Part shown: positions 51,091 through 62,068 of the stretch, piece by piece
Numbering within the stretch: position 1 is the first letter of the stretch
Layout of the letters: each line of letters opens with the position of its first letter
DNA from: Hyalella azteca
Lineage: Eukaryota > Arthropoda > Malacostraca > Amphipoda > Hyalellidae
DNA length: 64,000 bases
Assembly (NCBI RefSeq): GCF_000764305.2
Contig: NW_025939527.1
Span: forward strand, 435,583-499,582
Reading direction: 5' to 3'
Made by a program: the position numbers and the translations under genes
Notes under the pieces: generated by a model
What the model was told of the DNA's origin: nothing
The model's database searches: none
The model's input: only the letters and a program-made list of their open reading frames with translations

Positions 51091-53459
51091 CCATTTGCGT
51101 TTGATAAAAAATTGTTTATTTGCAGGCTCAAAGGCGTTTCGAGATCATTTAAATTTCCTGATATTTTTCTTCAGTCTCCTAACAACCATCAATATATTTT
51201 TCCGTTATTTTTTAGGAGTGCTCGTTCCACTTCTATTAATTTTTGGGACTGCTCGTTCAAGCAAGATACTTCCAGGCTAAAAAATGCTTTACTTTAAATG
51301 TCCAAGGTTTGTGTTTACTTCTTCATATTTTTTGAGTCGTTTATATTTAGTAGTTGGTGTAGCAAGATGTGCAAGAGCTCCGTGCGCAGTACCCTTAAAT
51401 TGCGGTCACTTCACTGCGGTGATAAGACATTATTTATGCTCGAATTGCATGGCTACACTCGCCGCTGTAGGCCTCTGGAGCGGCTGGCGTTCGTGGACCA
51501 CGTAGAAAGTTGATGTTGACAAGAGATTGTTTTTTGCATCATGAACATGTAGAGAAATATGTTGGTTGAAATACTTTACGTATATCGCAACATCCTTCAT
51601 ATATGTTTCAAGAGCATTTAGGGCTTAAAATTGCTTTAGACTAATTTACTTCCCAAAATAACGAGGCATATATGATTGAACGACACTAATTGAGGATCAC
51701 CATAACATATCAACAAGAAATAAATGCCTTACTTACTTGTTCTTAAATATTCTTCGGTTATTAATATGATATTTGAATGGCTATATGTATATAGGCCTAT
51801 ATGAAGGGATTTCATACCCATCGTAATATCTGTATGAATATTTTGCATTAGTTTTCATTCGACCAGCATTTCTGAAGAAAATCCGCGAAATTTCATTCCA
51901 ATCGCCACATAACAGAAAACTACAAAATTTTCTATTTATTATTATATTGATTTCAATGATATTATAATTATTGGCATCCAATCATAGTCGGCTTTGAAGG
52001 ACAAGTGTTGTGAATTAATTAAAAAATCTTGATGCTCCTGGAGTGGAAATTAATCCTCACTCGAGTAAATAATACATAAATGTGAGACCTGAAAAGCCTT
52101 TCGCATTCATACCCTTTCTTATTACCTGCACCACGTAGCCAATTTTTCTGCTTGCCGCCTTTCTAATCTCGAGGTTTCGTTTCGATGGAGACAATCTCAA
52201 GGGATGAGTCTTTTGGAAATAGCTTTAGAATTTTTTGCATAAGGTTTTAGTTGATTCCAAGTGAGCTGTAGAAATTAAAACTCTGCTCAGCAGCCAGCAG
52301 TTTTGTTTGGAGGCCATAGAGGCAAGGATGCCATCGGCTACGATCAAATTGGCGGTCGGTAGCAAAGTTGAAGCAACGGCCCTGATAGCGCATGCAAAGT
52401 ATCCGATTATACGATTGCCGGTCTTTAGAGGTTAGGCCATAAAAGCCCGATACCACGACTTCAAATCCTGGATGAAAAGAAATCTTTTTAATTCGAAATT
52501 CATGCCAGCCTCTCGCCTAAAAACCCTTTCGCTAGAATTGTCTCTACTTAGATTTCTAATGGTTGAATGTTCTGCCTGTTTTTTTTTTTTTTTGTTTCCA
52601 TTACCTCTTTAACGTTTACACTCTCGCCCTGAAAAATATCTTTTATCGTCGACCTCTACTTACATTTAATTGTTTACTAGCATTAACGTTCGGCTGTCCA
52701 TGTTATTATAAATCAAATCTCCAGTTAGTTTTTAACACGGATTGTTCGTACTTGGAAAATATGATCAGGAAATTATTTTTTTAGGCTTGGATATTTGATT
52801 AAAATTTATTTTTAAATGTAAACTAAGACGAGCCTTCAAATGGGATCAGTTGTACAGTCGACCATGGCCGAAAGGAGAATTTATGCACTTAGATGGAATA
52901 TACATATATTTAAATACAAATTTACATTAAGCAGTTTTGTCAAATAATCAAAACATTAAATTTCTGAATTAACTTTGTGCTATTACTAAGGTTTTAATTA
53001 TTACTGAGCACACACTTTCTTAATTGTTAAATAAACCAGCTCTGACTCATAACAAACGCAAGAATCACTGCGATCTCCGCCGCCCTTGAAATACGACGAG
53101 TTGCGCTTCGTTTCATCTCCTTAAGTAACTCTAATAAATTATTTAAGCTCTCTTTGCATAAGCCATTAAAGAAAGTATGTCGCGACGCTGGATAAAAGCT
53201 CGTTAATTAATTGCACAGCCTAGGGCCACCTCAGGTTCTCTAATAGCTCCCAGGCCGCCGTATATATGGGGCTCATGAAATGTACGAGGAAGTCGAGGCA
53301 TTCGGTTAAGGTATGTGCATCGTTTGCTCAATTGAAGCGCGGCGAACCCCTTGACCTGAGTCGGGGTGTATCGGCCGAAATAAGTGAAGTCTACACATCA
53401 GCTCAGAGGTGATGATGCACTACACGGGAACAATGAATTGGCGAATAAGTCATCCCTAA

Positions 53460-53770
53460 GATACCAAGACTGCCTGGACCTATAGTTGACCAAAGGGACA
53501 CTAATTAAATAATGGACATATATGCCCTTTAGAGTATCTTTACTGCCTGGATCGATTGGTGAGCTAAAGGGGACTAGTGAAATATTAGACGTATTACCCC
53601 TAGACTATCATGACTGACTTTACCAACAGTTAAGCTGAGGAAGACAAGTGAAATATTGGACGTTTTATTTCTACATTCTCATGGCTGCCTAGACTACAGT
53701 TGAGCTGAGCACGAATAATGTAGTAACAAATAAATTTTCCTAGACACTAGGAGACAGCCATGACAGTCTA
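53460..53770. repeat. Degenerate repeat of about 73 bp, four copies
   Basis: (A/G)CTGCCT(G/A)GA is followed by AGTTGA(C/G)C or similar, then GGGGACTAGTGAAATATT(A/G)GACGT, and recurs about every 73 bp. Copies are strongly diverged. Confidence 0.5.
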
Positions 53771-55939
53771 GACCTAGAGTTTAGCAGGGTGAGGCTAGGC
53801 GAGAGGCGAACACTGTGCAGACATCAATGAGAGGGAGTATAATAGGTTTACAATAGAGGCCGAAGGCATCTAGCCAATAACATATATAGTATATGGATTC
53901 TGTATTCTAGAATGTGCGGTTTAAACTGAATTGGTATAAGGTATCAGGGTCAGCTTCATAAAGCTACATGATTTGTTCACCAAAATTTATAATTAATCAT
54001 GAACATGTGAATTTTGTTCTATTTGCGTTCTGTTTGAACGCTTCAAAATTAATTACTACAATTACTTTCGAATTGCCTATAATAAGCTCTATAAATATTA
54101 GGAATGATGCAGAGCAAACCATACAATACTTTTTAAATTTAATTCCAACTGTATGGAGCGCACAGAATTGCTGTTCGGTAAAATTTCTTCTGCTGTTATG
54201 TTTCCATACAAACAAATTACTTACTAATTTGATATTCAAATCTATGACATAAAATAAAAACTTTAGGTTTCCGTATCACGGAATATTATTATTATTATGT
54301 TTAAACGAAAATTTTGATATGATTCTAAACATATCAACTGAATATGAAACTCATGTCCCTTTAGAAATGCTCCATGTTTATCATATAGCCAAATAATTGC
54401 TTTATCCCTTGGAAGAATTAAATTGTGTTCCCGTTAGAGTGCCATAAAAAGTCGGCACTTTTTAGCTCCTCGACAAAAATTTCCTCGTGCACAATATTAT
54501 TTTTCAGAGCCCGTGCGATGTTTTGGGGGCAGGCGGTAATTGGCTTATTTTGGCCTGTCTTGACATTTCAACGATGGCTGTGCCCCCGGCAGCAGCATAA
54601 ACTCTAGACTTAAATAAGACATTTTATGAAGAGATTATTTATTTATGGTAACGCGGAATCTTGCGAAACTCAGAGCGGATGCACTCAAGAACCTTGAACT
54701 CCATTTTTGCTCTGAAATTTGCATCGAGAGAGTAGAATTTCTCGGGTTTCTCGGAAGCCCGAATTTTAAATTTATTATTTTAAATTTTTAATAGTGAATT
54801 TTTAGTACTCTGATTAATGTTTTTGTATTAATTAATGTTTACGGAGGGATCAGAGAAGCAAATAATTCTAGTTAAAAAAGACGAATATTTGTAACGTTTT
54901 TCGAATGTATCGCCAGCACCGAATAGCGGCTATTAAATTTAAATAAAGTACAACGTCATCATTCCCGGAGAAATAAAAGTTTCTATAAGTACTCATCCGC
55001 ATACGAAACAATTTATCAAACTCGTTTCGGAGTGTTTCTCATCTAAACGCAAACAATTATTAATACATTGAAACTGCACAATAATTCTGTTTTATTCTGT
55101 CGCGATCCTATTACTTATTCTCGAATAATTTGATGTTCCTTGGCGAGCTCAAATTCTCCTGGGTCTTATAATTCGCGCTCGATTTACCCAAGGATATTTA
55201 GGTGGTCGTTGTCAGGTAATTTGCAACGCTCGTCGCTCGTGAATCGCTTGATATTTCATCCCGAAGCCATTAAGATGCAATAAACGAGACTCCTTGAATT
55301 AGATCAGACAATCTCATTCGGTAACTCAGGAAAAATAATCAAACTACATGAAATACTCAGCAGCTATTAACGTTGCTTGCAGAAATAAATTTAATAAGGA
55401 GATCATGTGCACATCTCTGCACGCTGTCTTGGTCGAAGTAATTTTCATCTTTCGAGCATATTTTGAATAATAATTATACCCTATTTCAACGAATTTCGAA
55501 ATCAAATACAATGGAACGTTTATACAAAAATAGTTGGTACATATTAATTTATTTGTTATGATGAGATCGGCGTGCAACTGATTTACCGAAATTTTCATGT
55601 TTTATTGGATGAAAAATGCTTGCCATTTACCAATCTAATTACGACAATATAAACAAGTTGGCCAAGTACTTGCGAGCCACGCATGACCTATTATTTTGAT
55701 AATATTCTCATCAGCTGAAGATACAGAAAACAAATAATACGCCTAAACTCTAAATACCGTCTATCTCATTAAAGAATTTGTCTCTGTGATTAACTCACTA
55801 ATTCTTCTTTGACAGATGACCAGTAACAAGCATTTCAGGTTCCCTGGTAATGCCGAAACGCTAACAAAGCCTCACGGTGTTTTGAAAATGTTAAAAAAAA
55901 GTTAGTGGCGGTAACTGGAGTCGTGCATGGCAGCGGCTG

Positions 55940-56749
55940 GGTTTCAACGGCGGCACTCTTTCACCCTATAAAATAGTGATATTATAGAGGCACTTTTCAC
56001 GTTAAGTAGCACTATATAGTGATATTAATTGTGGTTGCGGCTGGATTGGCGTTGTAGTGGCAACACTCTTTCACCCTTCTAGTGTCGCTACCTGTGACGG
56101 CGGCTACGCTGCAATGTTGTCACTTCCTCGCCCTACCATGCATTGATATTAACTGCGACTTAGGCTGCGCTACAATCTTGTCACTTTTCAGCAAACGAAA
56201 TAAGGACGCTAAGTGTAGCTACACTGCAGTAGTGTCGCTCTATCACCCAACAAAATAGTGACACCAACTGTAGCTACACTGCAATAGGGCCGCTCTTTCA
56301 CCCAACAAAATAGTGTTACTAACTGTAGCTACACTGCAATAGGGCCGCTCTATCACCCAACGAAATAGTGACACTAAATGTAGCTACACTGCAGTAGTGC
56401 TGCTCCATCACCCAACATAGTGACGCTAACTGTAGCTACACTGCAGTAGTGCTGCTCCATCACCCAACATAGCGACACTAACTGTAACTACACTGTAGTA
56501 GTACTGCTCTATCACCCAACATAGCGACACTAACTGTTGCTACACTGCAGTAGTGCTGCTCCATCACCCAACATAGTGACACTAACTGTTCCAACACTGC
56601 AGTAGTACTGCTCTATCACCCAACATAGCGACACTAACTGTAGCTACACTGCAGTAGTGATGCTCTATCACCCAACATAGCAACACTAACTATGGCTACA
56701 CTGTAATAGTGCTGCTCTATCACCCAACATAGTGACACTAACTATGGCT
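55940..56749. repeat. 52-55-bp minisatellite ending at the exon 6 acceptor
   Basis: ACACTG(C/T)A recurs at 56221, 56276, 56331 and 56386 (55-bp steps), then 56438, 56490, 56542, 56594, 56646 and 56698 (52-bp steps). The change is a 3-bp loss, CAACAAAATAG to CAACATAG. Left of 56216 the units are progressively degenerate back to about 55940. The last unit ends about 15 bp before the exon 6 AG, so the array includes the region where the branch point and polypyrimidine tract should be. Confidence 0.9.
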
Positions 56750-56764
56750 GTGTTCACGTTTCAG

Positions 56765-56913
56765 TGGCGCCCAGTAAGGTGGTGCTGGACCCGCGGCTGA
56801 CGGTACAGGCAGGGGTGCGTGAGACGCTGCAATGCAGGGCCGTCGGCTCCTACCCAGAAGCTAATATCACGTGGACGCTCAACAGCCTGCCGCTGCCAAC
56901 CGTCTCCCAGCCT
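56765..56913 (+). CDS. Exon 6: first half of Ig3
   Basis: Exon 6 is 149 bp between acceptor TTCACGTTTCAG| and donor CAGCCT|GTAAGT, phase 1 in and phase 0 out. The split codon forms M262, then APSKVVLDPRLTV, ETLQC (C285), RAVGSYPEANITW (core W298; sequon N295) and TLNSLPLPTVSQP. This is a C2/I-type Ig domain start, in the place where sidestep proteins have their third Ig domain. GC-rich codon use matches the other exons. Confidence 0.88.
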
Positions 56914-58054
56914 GTAAGTCGTGTGATACATTTATTCTCTTTGTATTGCTACCTAAGTGAATAATTAAATTATAAATGACTCATTAATTAATAATAGGTC
57001 TTTATTAATGGTAATTCATTACTGAATTTATAATAAATTTTCAATAACTAATGATGTTGTTTATCCATAATTCATATCGTTGTCATGTAATATGATGTTT
57101 AATTGTATGTTTCTGAACCAAATTGATTGCTTCTTTAGTAATTTATGCTTGATATTTAGCTCTGAACACAAAATTTGTATTCTTATTACAATTCGTGTTG
57201 ACGATTAATTGAATTTAGGATCAGTTTGAATTTTACACTACTTCACTATTGCCTATAATTATTAGGAGCATAATGTATTGATTCACTTTATATTGAAATA
57301 ATGCCAAGAATGATATATATTTTATACACTATACATCATTTGTATGCAGCCCTGTATTATATTAAGGGAGGCAATTTTGTTCTCCTTATCCTGTCCATTT
57401 ATATCACATTCATATTCATTGTGATACTTTATACGCATGTAAACGGTCACTGGTAAACACGCAATCTTACCCATGAATGAAGCATACAGTAAAACAAAAA
57501 ATTATGATGCACAGAAACAGACTGGTATGACGTAATTTATTTCGTACGTTCATATCATAAAATATTCTGCAGCCTCATTCCGTTATGAATCATTGCTAAG
57601 ACTTGAGTGTTATGAGAAACTAATAATTTGGAAATAGGAAAAATTAGAGTTCTTCATTATAAGCCGTGTGATGTGATAAAAAATTTAATGAGGAGTATTT
57701 CACGATATTAATATGTATTTGAAGTCGAAATTGCATATTTCTTTTGAGCTCCTTTAAATCAACAGCGTTAATGCATAGCTTGAAGTCGAATTTAATTTCC
57801 GGAGACAATTTTTAAAGAGAGTTGAGTGCCACCTGCATCTTCGTATGCTTCGCTAAAAAATGTCAGCATTTCACTAAAAAAATTCTTTTGAAGTTTTTAC
57901 TTTTTGTGTTATTAGAAAATATTTTATTTGTCCATCAACATAATTTCTTAGTTTAGAGACATTTACTTCTCTTTCATGTATTTAGCATTCACGCTCGCCT
58001 AATTATTTTCCCTTTGATGATAATAAATCAACATAGCACACTCGAGCAGACTAG

Positions 58055-58407
58055 TAGGGTAACGTGGGGCAGCGCGCCCCCCACTTTTTTTAAACTAAGT
58101 TTTTGATGAAGTTTTAATTGATACGAGGTGGTTCTTTGTTTTGTTTAAAGGTGCAACTAATGAGGAATGTATGATGTGAATTAGACGCCTATAGAGTTAT
58201 TCAATTTTTAATGAAACACTATTTTGTAAAAAGTGTCAAAATAGAACTTAATAACGCAAACATTTAGCAAAACGTAAATCCGTACACTTCATCCCAGTGA
58301 AACTGTCGACCGGCGGTAGAGAACACGGGCCAATATCTGCCATACTTAGCGAGAAACCCGCTATGGGCCCGTGACCCGCAGTGGGCTCGCTGCCCCATGT
58401 TACCCTA
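58055..58407. mobile_element. 353-bp MITE with 20-bp terminal inverted repeats
   Basis: The left end TAGGGTAACGTGGGGCAGCG and the complement of the right end, TAGGGTAACATGGGGCAGCG, differ at one base. The interior is non-coding. It has a second GC-rich stretch next to the right end (GGGCCCGTGACCCGCAGTGG). The target duplication could not be defined with confidence. Confidence 0.75.
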
Positions 58408-61337
58408 CCTATATACAAGTCTTCAACATATACAAGTGTTTATGTATAGGCAACGCGAATACATAAACACATGCAAAGATTTAAAATATTCATATTCTTT
58501 TCATTCAGCTAAAGTTGCCGAACATTTCAGGTCTATTGTGATACAATTTTTTAAACAGTGTCCTTTCGAAGGCAGCAAATCTTGCATCGTTTTGTTATCG
58601 TTAAACAAAGAGCATTCACAGCGCACAGCAACTGCCTTTTCATCCGACCGATTCAGTCAATTAAAGCCTTTTAGAAATATAAATGATCTGAATTGAGTCT
58701 TCGTTAGTATATAGATGACAAAAACTGAATTTGAATGTTTAACAAATAGTATTCTATCAGTTGCTGAAGATTCACGACAAAATATTTGCTAAGATTTTGC
58801 TTATAATAATTTGCTTTCATTCTTTTCACGAAGTGAATGCTGTTATCCTATATATCTTTAAAAATAAGTGATTAATATAATCAGCATTTACGTGAATTTT
58901 CGGTCAGCGAGAGTAACAGTCAAGAGAATTCCAGCCAGCTTCATAACTTATGCAATATTTCAATAGTCGATTTGCTATCCTGAATTCCAAACTTTCATCT
59001 GCGCCATCATTCCAGCTTAAAATTATACTATTAATATTACTCATGGAGTCGAGCCAGTAAGTATCAGATGTAAACTGAAATTGATTGGCTATCGCGCTTC
59101 TTCGAATTCACAAAATGCCAACACAACTTTTTCCGAAGCTATCGTTTTTGCGCCGCGGAGGTGCCGCTTTGATGCACAATCAAAAATATCTGGTGATAAA
59201 AAGTTAGCGCCTGTGATCGAAATGAGCTGCGTTGCGTTTTTGCTGCGGCAGCCGTGGCCAAAAGTTGGCGTGTTGCTCATTTTCTGTGATTGCAGCTGAT
59301 CTAAAATTTTGTTCGTCTTATATCTATTATTATTTTTATTTGCGCTGTTTATTTAAGTTTCATTTCGAATCATTAAATTTTTTCTAATGCAGCTTCGCAT
59401 TTCGATTGTTCCGTCACTTTTGAAAGGATATTATTTTGAAATGCTTCACATTAACTTCTCATGGCTTTCAGTATTTGATGTTTTGGTACAGTTATCTTGT
59501 AAACCAATACTCCAGTTCTTTACCTAGACATTATTTCCTATAACTCGATAATAACGTCACGTATCAGCAAATACCACAGCATTTCTTTGTATTTCATTCC
59601 CAAAAATTTCGTGATGTATAATGAAGAATTTTAACACTGAGAACATGCACGTACGTCCAGGCATAATTGGTATGTGCAAAAATCGCGGTCTGGAGAATGT
59701 TCACAGCAAATATCTGTGGAAATTCTGGTCAATATATTCAATATTAATGAAAAGCGATCCTATTGGCAAAGTTAAAATATTTAATTAACATACAAATAAA
59801 ATTTCACAAACTTTGTTTCCAAAAATATTAAAGATATTGCAATTCTATTTACCGCCATTTTACACAAGGCAAGGTAAAATATTTTTACTCTAAATATCAT
59901 GCAAAAAGAAGCCAATGCAACGCTTTCACTGTAAGCACCGAGTTATTCTCACTCGACTAGGATATTTATACTTTCCGAAACGCAGAAAGGTTTCTGATAT
60001 TTTTCATATCAATCCAGCGGAAATCACTTATTTTCTGTTTTTCTCGGTGTGGTTGGAGACCAGTCTTGATATTCCGTTGATTATGTACTTTTTCACGCTA
60101 ACATATCCCATCTTGACATTTTGCTAACCGAATAATAATATTCTTAGAATAATCTGAGCATGGCATAAGCTCCGCCTCGGTTGCTCGCGTCATATTTATT
60201 ATATTCCAGATTGCCTGACAGTAATATCACTAGTAGCGGTCTTGGTAGCGTGTTTTTATGCCCGTGTTTTGTCGATTAGAGTCCCGAGAGAACGCCTCGT
60301 CTCTGAGCAATTGCGGCTCTCGGGCTTTCATTTGGACTCCGCGATAGCGCGCCAGCAGACATCGCGCTGCCAGGATTTTACAAGCAGATGCTTTTTCTAA
60401 GAAATGCTCCTCTACGGAACGATTTGCTTGCTGATTTTTGTGCCCAACCAACTCGCTCGATGTTACTTGTAGCATTTTGTAAACTTTGCCGTCCCAGAAC
60501 TGCCATTTCTTGTTCAAAAATAGCTAGAATTATAATATAAAGCCGATGTAATGATTTTACTTCCATGATCTGACAAGAGATTCTAAAATTGGATTAATTT
60601 TGACTTGGGATCCTCATGCAAAAATGATCCCAGGTCTTGACAATAAATAAATACTTGTTTTCAAAATCCTTTCTAGCATTGGAAAACTAAGCAAAATTTT
60701 GCCCTCTCAGTCGCACATTGAAAGTAAAAGCAATCATTTGTAAATTATCATACTGAGGATATTTTCAAGCTTTAATAAAAATAAGTATATCGATCCTATA
60801 GTCTATCAATTCTCATTTTTAATTTAAAAATATAGTCAGTTATACATTTCAGGTCTTCAGTAAAGCCTCTGTTGCTCTGCATCAATAAAATAAAATAATT
60901 TTGAAGTTTCTTTTCGTACAATAGAAGCCAATATAATTCAGTTTGATGTTTGTGACAATTATAAACGTATTACTAACCGTCAACCCATTCTATCATAGTT
61001 ATCTCTAAGCAAGAAGTCGCAAATCGTTTGTGAGGTAATACAACGCGAGCGCCTAACATAGTCTAAATATTAACGAAATTACAATACATGAATAGTTGAG
61101 ATTGATTCTAAAGACTCCTTGTGTAGGAATATGAATTTAGACTCGCGTGGCGCGATACTCGCCTTTATTATAACATATCATATCAGGCAGTGAATATTTC
61201 CAGAAGCAAGGTTATGACATAGGTTTTATCTTAAAGTAACGTCTTCTGCCTGAAAAATAAGAGCATCAGCACTCAAAATAATGTTACCTCTGTATTGGGG
61301 CTGAGATTTTTATTGAGATTGGGGCTGAATTTTTAGC

Positions 61338-61564
61338 GTAACTGATCCGATGACCCCCCAGGTGCTGGTGCAAGAAGAACGTGTCAGTTTGAGTTGAATT
61401 TTCATCGTAATTGACCCCATAACCATCAGGTGCTTGTGCAGATGAAACGTATCAGTTTGATTTGAGCCTTTATCGTAATTAACCCCGTGCCCCCCAGGTG
61501 CTTGTGCAGGAAGAAGTGTCAGTTTGAAATGAGTTTTTAACATAATTGACCCCATGACCCCCAG
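61338..61564 (+). repeat. 67-68-bp tandem array of the exon 7 acceptor junction
   Basis: CCCCCAG|GTGCTGGTGCA-type junctions begin exon-like sequence at 61362, 61430 and 61498 before the real one at 61565 (steps 68, 68, 67). Each is followed by GTGTCAGTTTGA-like or CGTATCAGTTTGA-like sequence and preceded by a TAATTGACCCCATGA-like stretch. In the gene's phase all three read V-L-V-Q and then reach TGA within about a dozen codons. Only the last acceptor continues the Ig domain. Confidence 0.93.
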
Positions 61565-61712
61565 GTGCTGGTGCAGGAGGGCGAGGACACCATGTCGAGT
61601 GTGCAGGTCATCCCGCGTCCTGAGCACAACGGCGCGCAGTTGACGTGCACGGCGGCGTCACGCACGCTCACTGACGCGCCCGTCTCCAGCACCGTCACTC
61701 TCAACGTCACGC
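61565..61712 (+). CDS. Exon 7: second half of Ig3
   Basis: Exon 7 is 148 bp, phase 0 in and phase 1 out, with acceptor GACCCCCAG| and donor CACGC|GTGAGT. It encodes residues 312-360: VLVQEGEDTMSSVQVIPRPE, HNGAQLTC (C339) and TAASRTLTDAPVSSTVTLNVT (sequon N358). The ..QLTC.A.....P.SS.V.LNV pattern is the F and G strands of an Ig domain and its exit linker. It is the last exon in the window. The next exon must begin with two bases completing the split codon C--. In-frame read-through of the donor gives R-E and then TAG. Confidence 0.9.
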
Positions 61713-61716
61713 GTGA

Positions 61717-61813
61717 GTAGTATAGTATAGTATAGTATAGTATAGTATAGTATAGTATAGTATAGTATAGTATAGTATAGTATAGTATAGTATAGTATAG
61801 TATAGTATAGTAT
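61717..61813. repeat. (AGTAT)n pentanucleotide microsatellite, about 19 copies
   Basis: An uninterrupted run of TAGTA units begins within the exon 7 donor (GTGAGTAGTATAG...) and ends at TATCTTCGG. The absence of interruptions means it is young or highly mutable. Confidence 0.97.
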
Positions 61814-61918
61814 CTTCGGCATTAAATAAATAGGCCTGGATAGACCTGTCGCCGATTCTTGTACTTTTCTTAACTAGACTGGCCTTACGGACGGTAGATT
61901 TAAAATCGCTTCTAGATA

Positions 61919-62068
61919 TCAGTTGTTCCGTAGGGTACGAGGCATTTTAAGACTGAACATATGCTCATGCATGGCCTTGTCTAGTCTGTTCTTGAACGCG
62001 TTCATACTCGGAGTAGCTTGTCTTGTTCTTATTATTTTTATCATTGACTTTAAGAGTTCGGGTATGAA
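61919..62068 (-). pseudogene. C-terminal remnant of a LINE-type reverse transcriptase ORF
   Basis: The minus strand is open for 49 codons and then stops. It includes IKIIRTRQATPSMNAFKNRL and DKAMHEH. The S.NAFKNRLDK segment is the familiar ending of polyproteins of many non-LTR retrotransposons and related RT genes in invertebrates, where a residue pattern like SVNAFK.RLD follows the RT domain. The catalytic RT domain is absent here, and an upstream TGA interrupts the frame. It is too short for a firm family call. Confidence 0.45.

Larger units (their letters stand above)
50365..56764 (+). other. Intron 5 (about 6.4 kb)
   Basis: It begins with the 56-bp donor array (to 51090) and ends with a 52-55-bp minisatellite that reaches the next acceptor. 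In between lie a poly-T run (52571) and a 73-bp degenerate repeat (53460-53770). ORFs at 51037-51505 and 53968-54252 look like chance open frames. Confidence 0.65.
56914..61564 (+). other. Intron 6 (about 4.7 kb)
   Basis: It contains a MITE at 58055-58407 and ends with three copies of the exon 7 acceptor junction (61300-61564). ORFs at 59081-59299 and 60230-60517 are unrecognised. The segment 59090-59290 is locally GC-richer and open on both strands, but no family or splice context supports it as coding. Confidence 0.62.

Noticed and set aside
51037..51513. Overlapping ORFs after the donor array that might be an additional exon.
   Set aside because: They lack acceptor/donor pairs in the gene's phase and Ig motifs. 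The first merely starts inside the last array unit.
52571..52593. Poly-T run as the antisense tail of a retroposon.
   Set aside because: No matching target duplication or retroposon body was seen next to it.
59081..59299. GC-richer segment open on both strands.
   Set aside because: No family resemblance and no splice sites fitting the phase 0 intron. Exon 6 to exon 7 joins cleanly without it.
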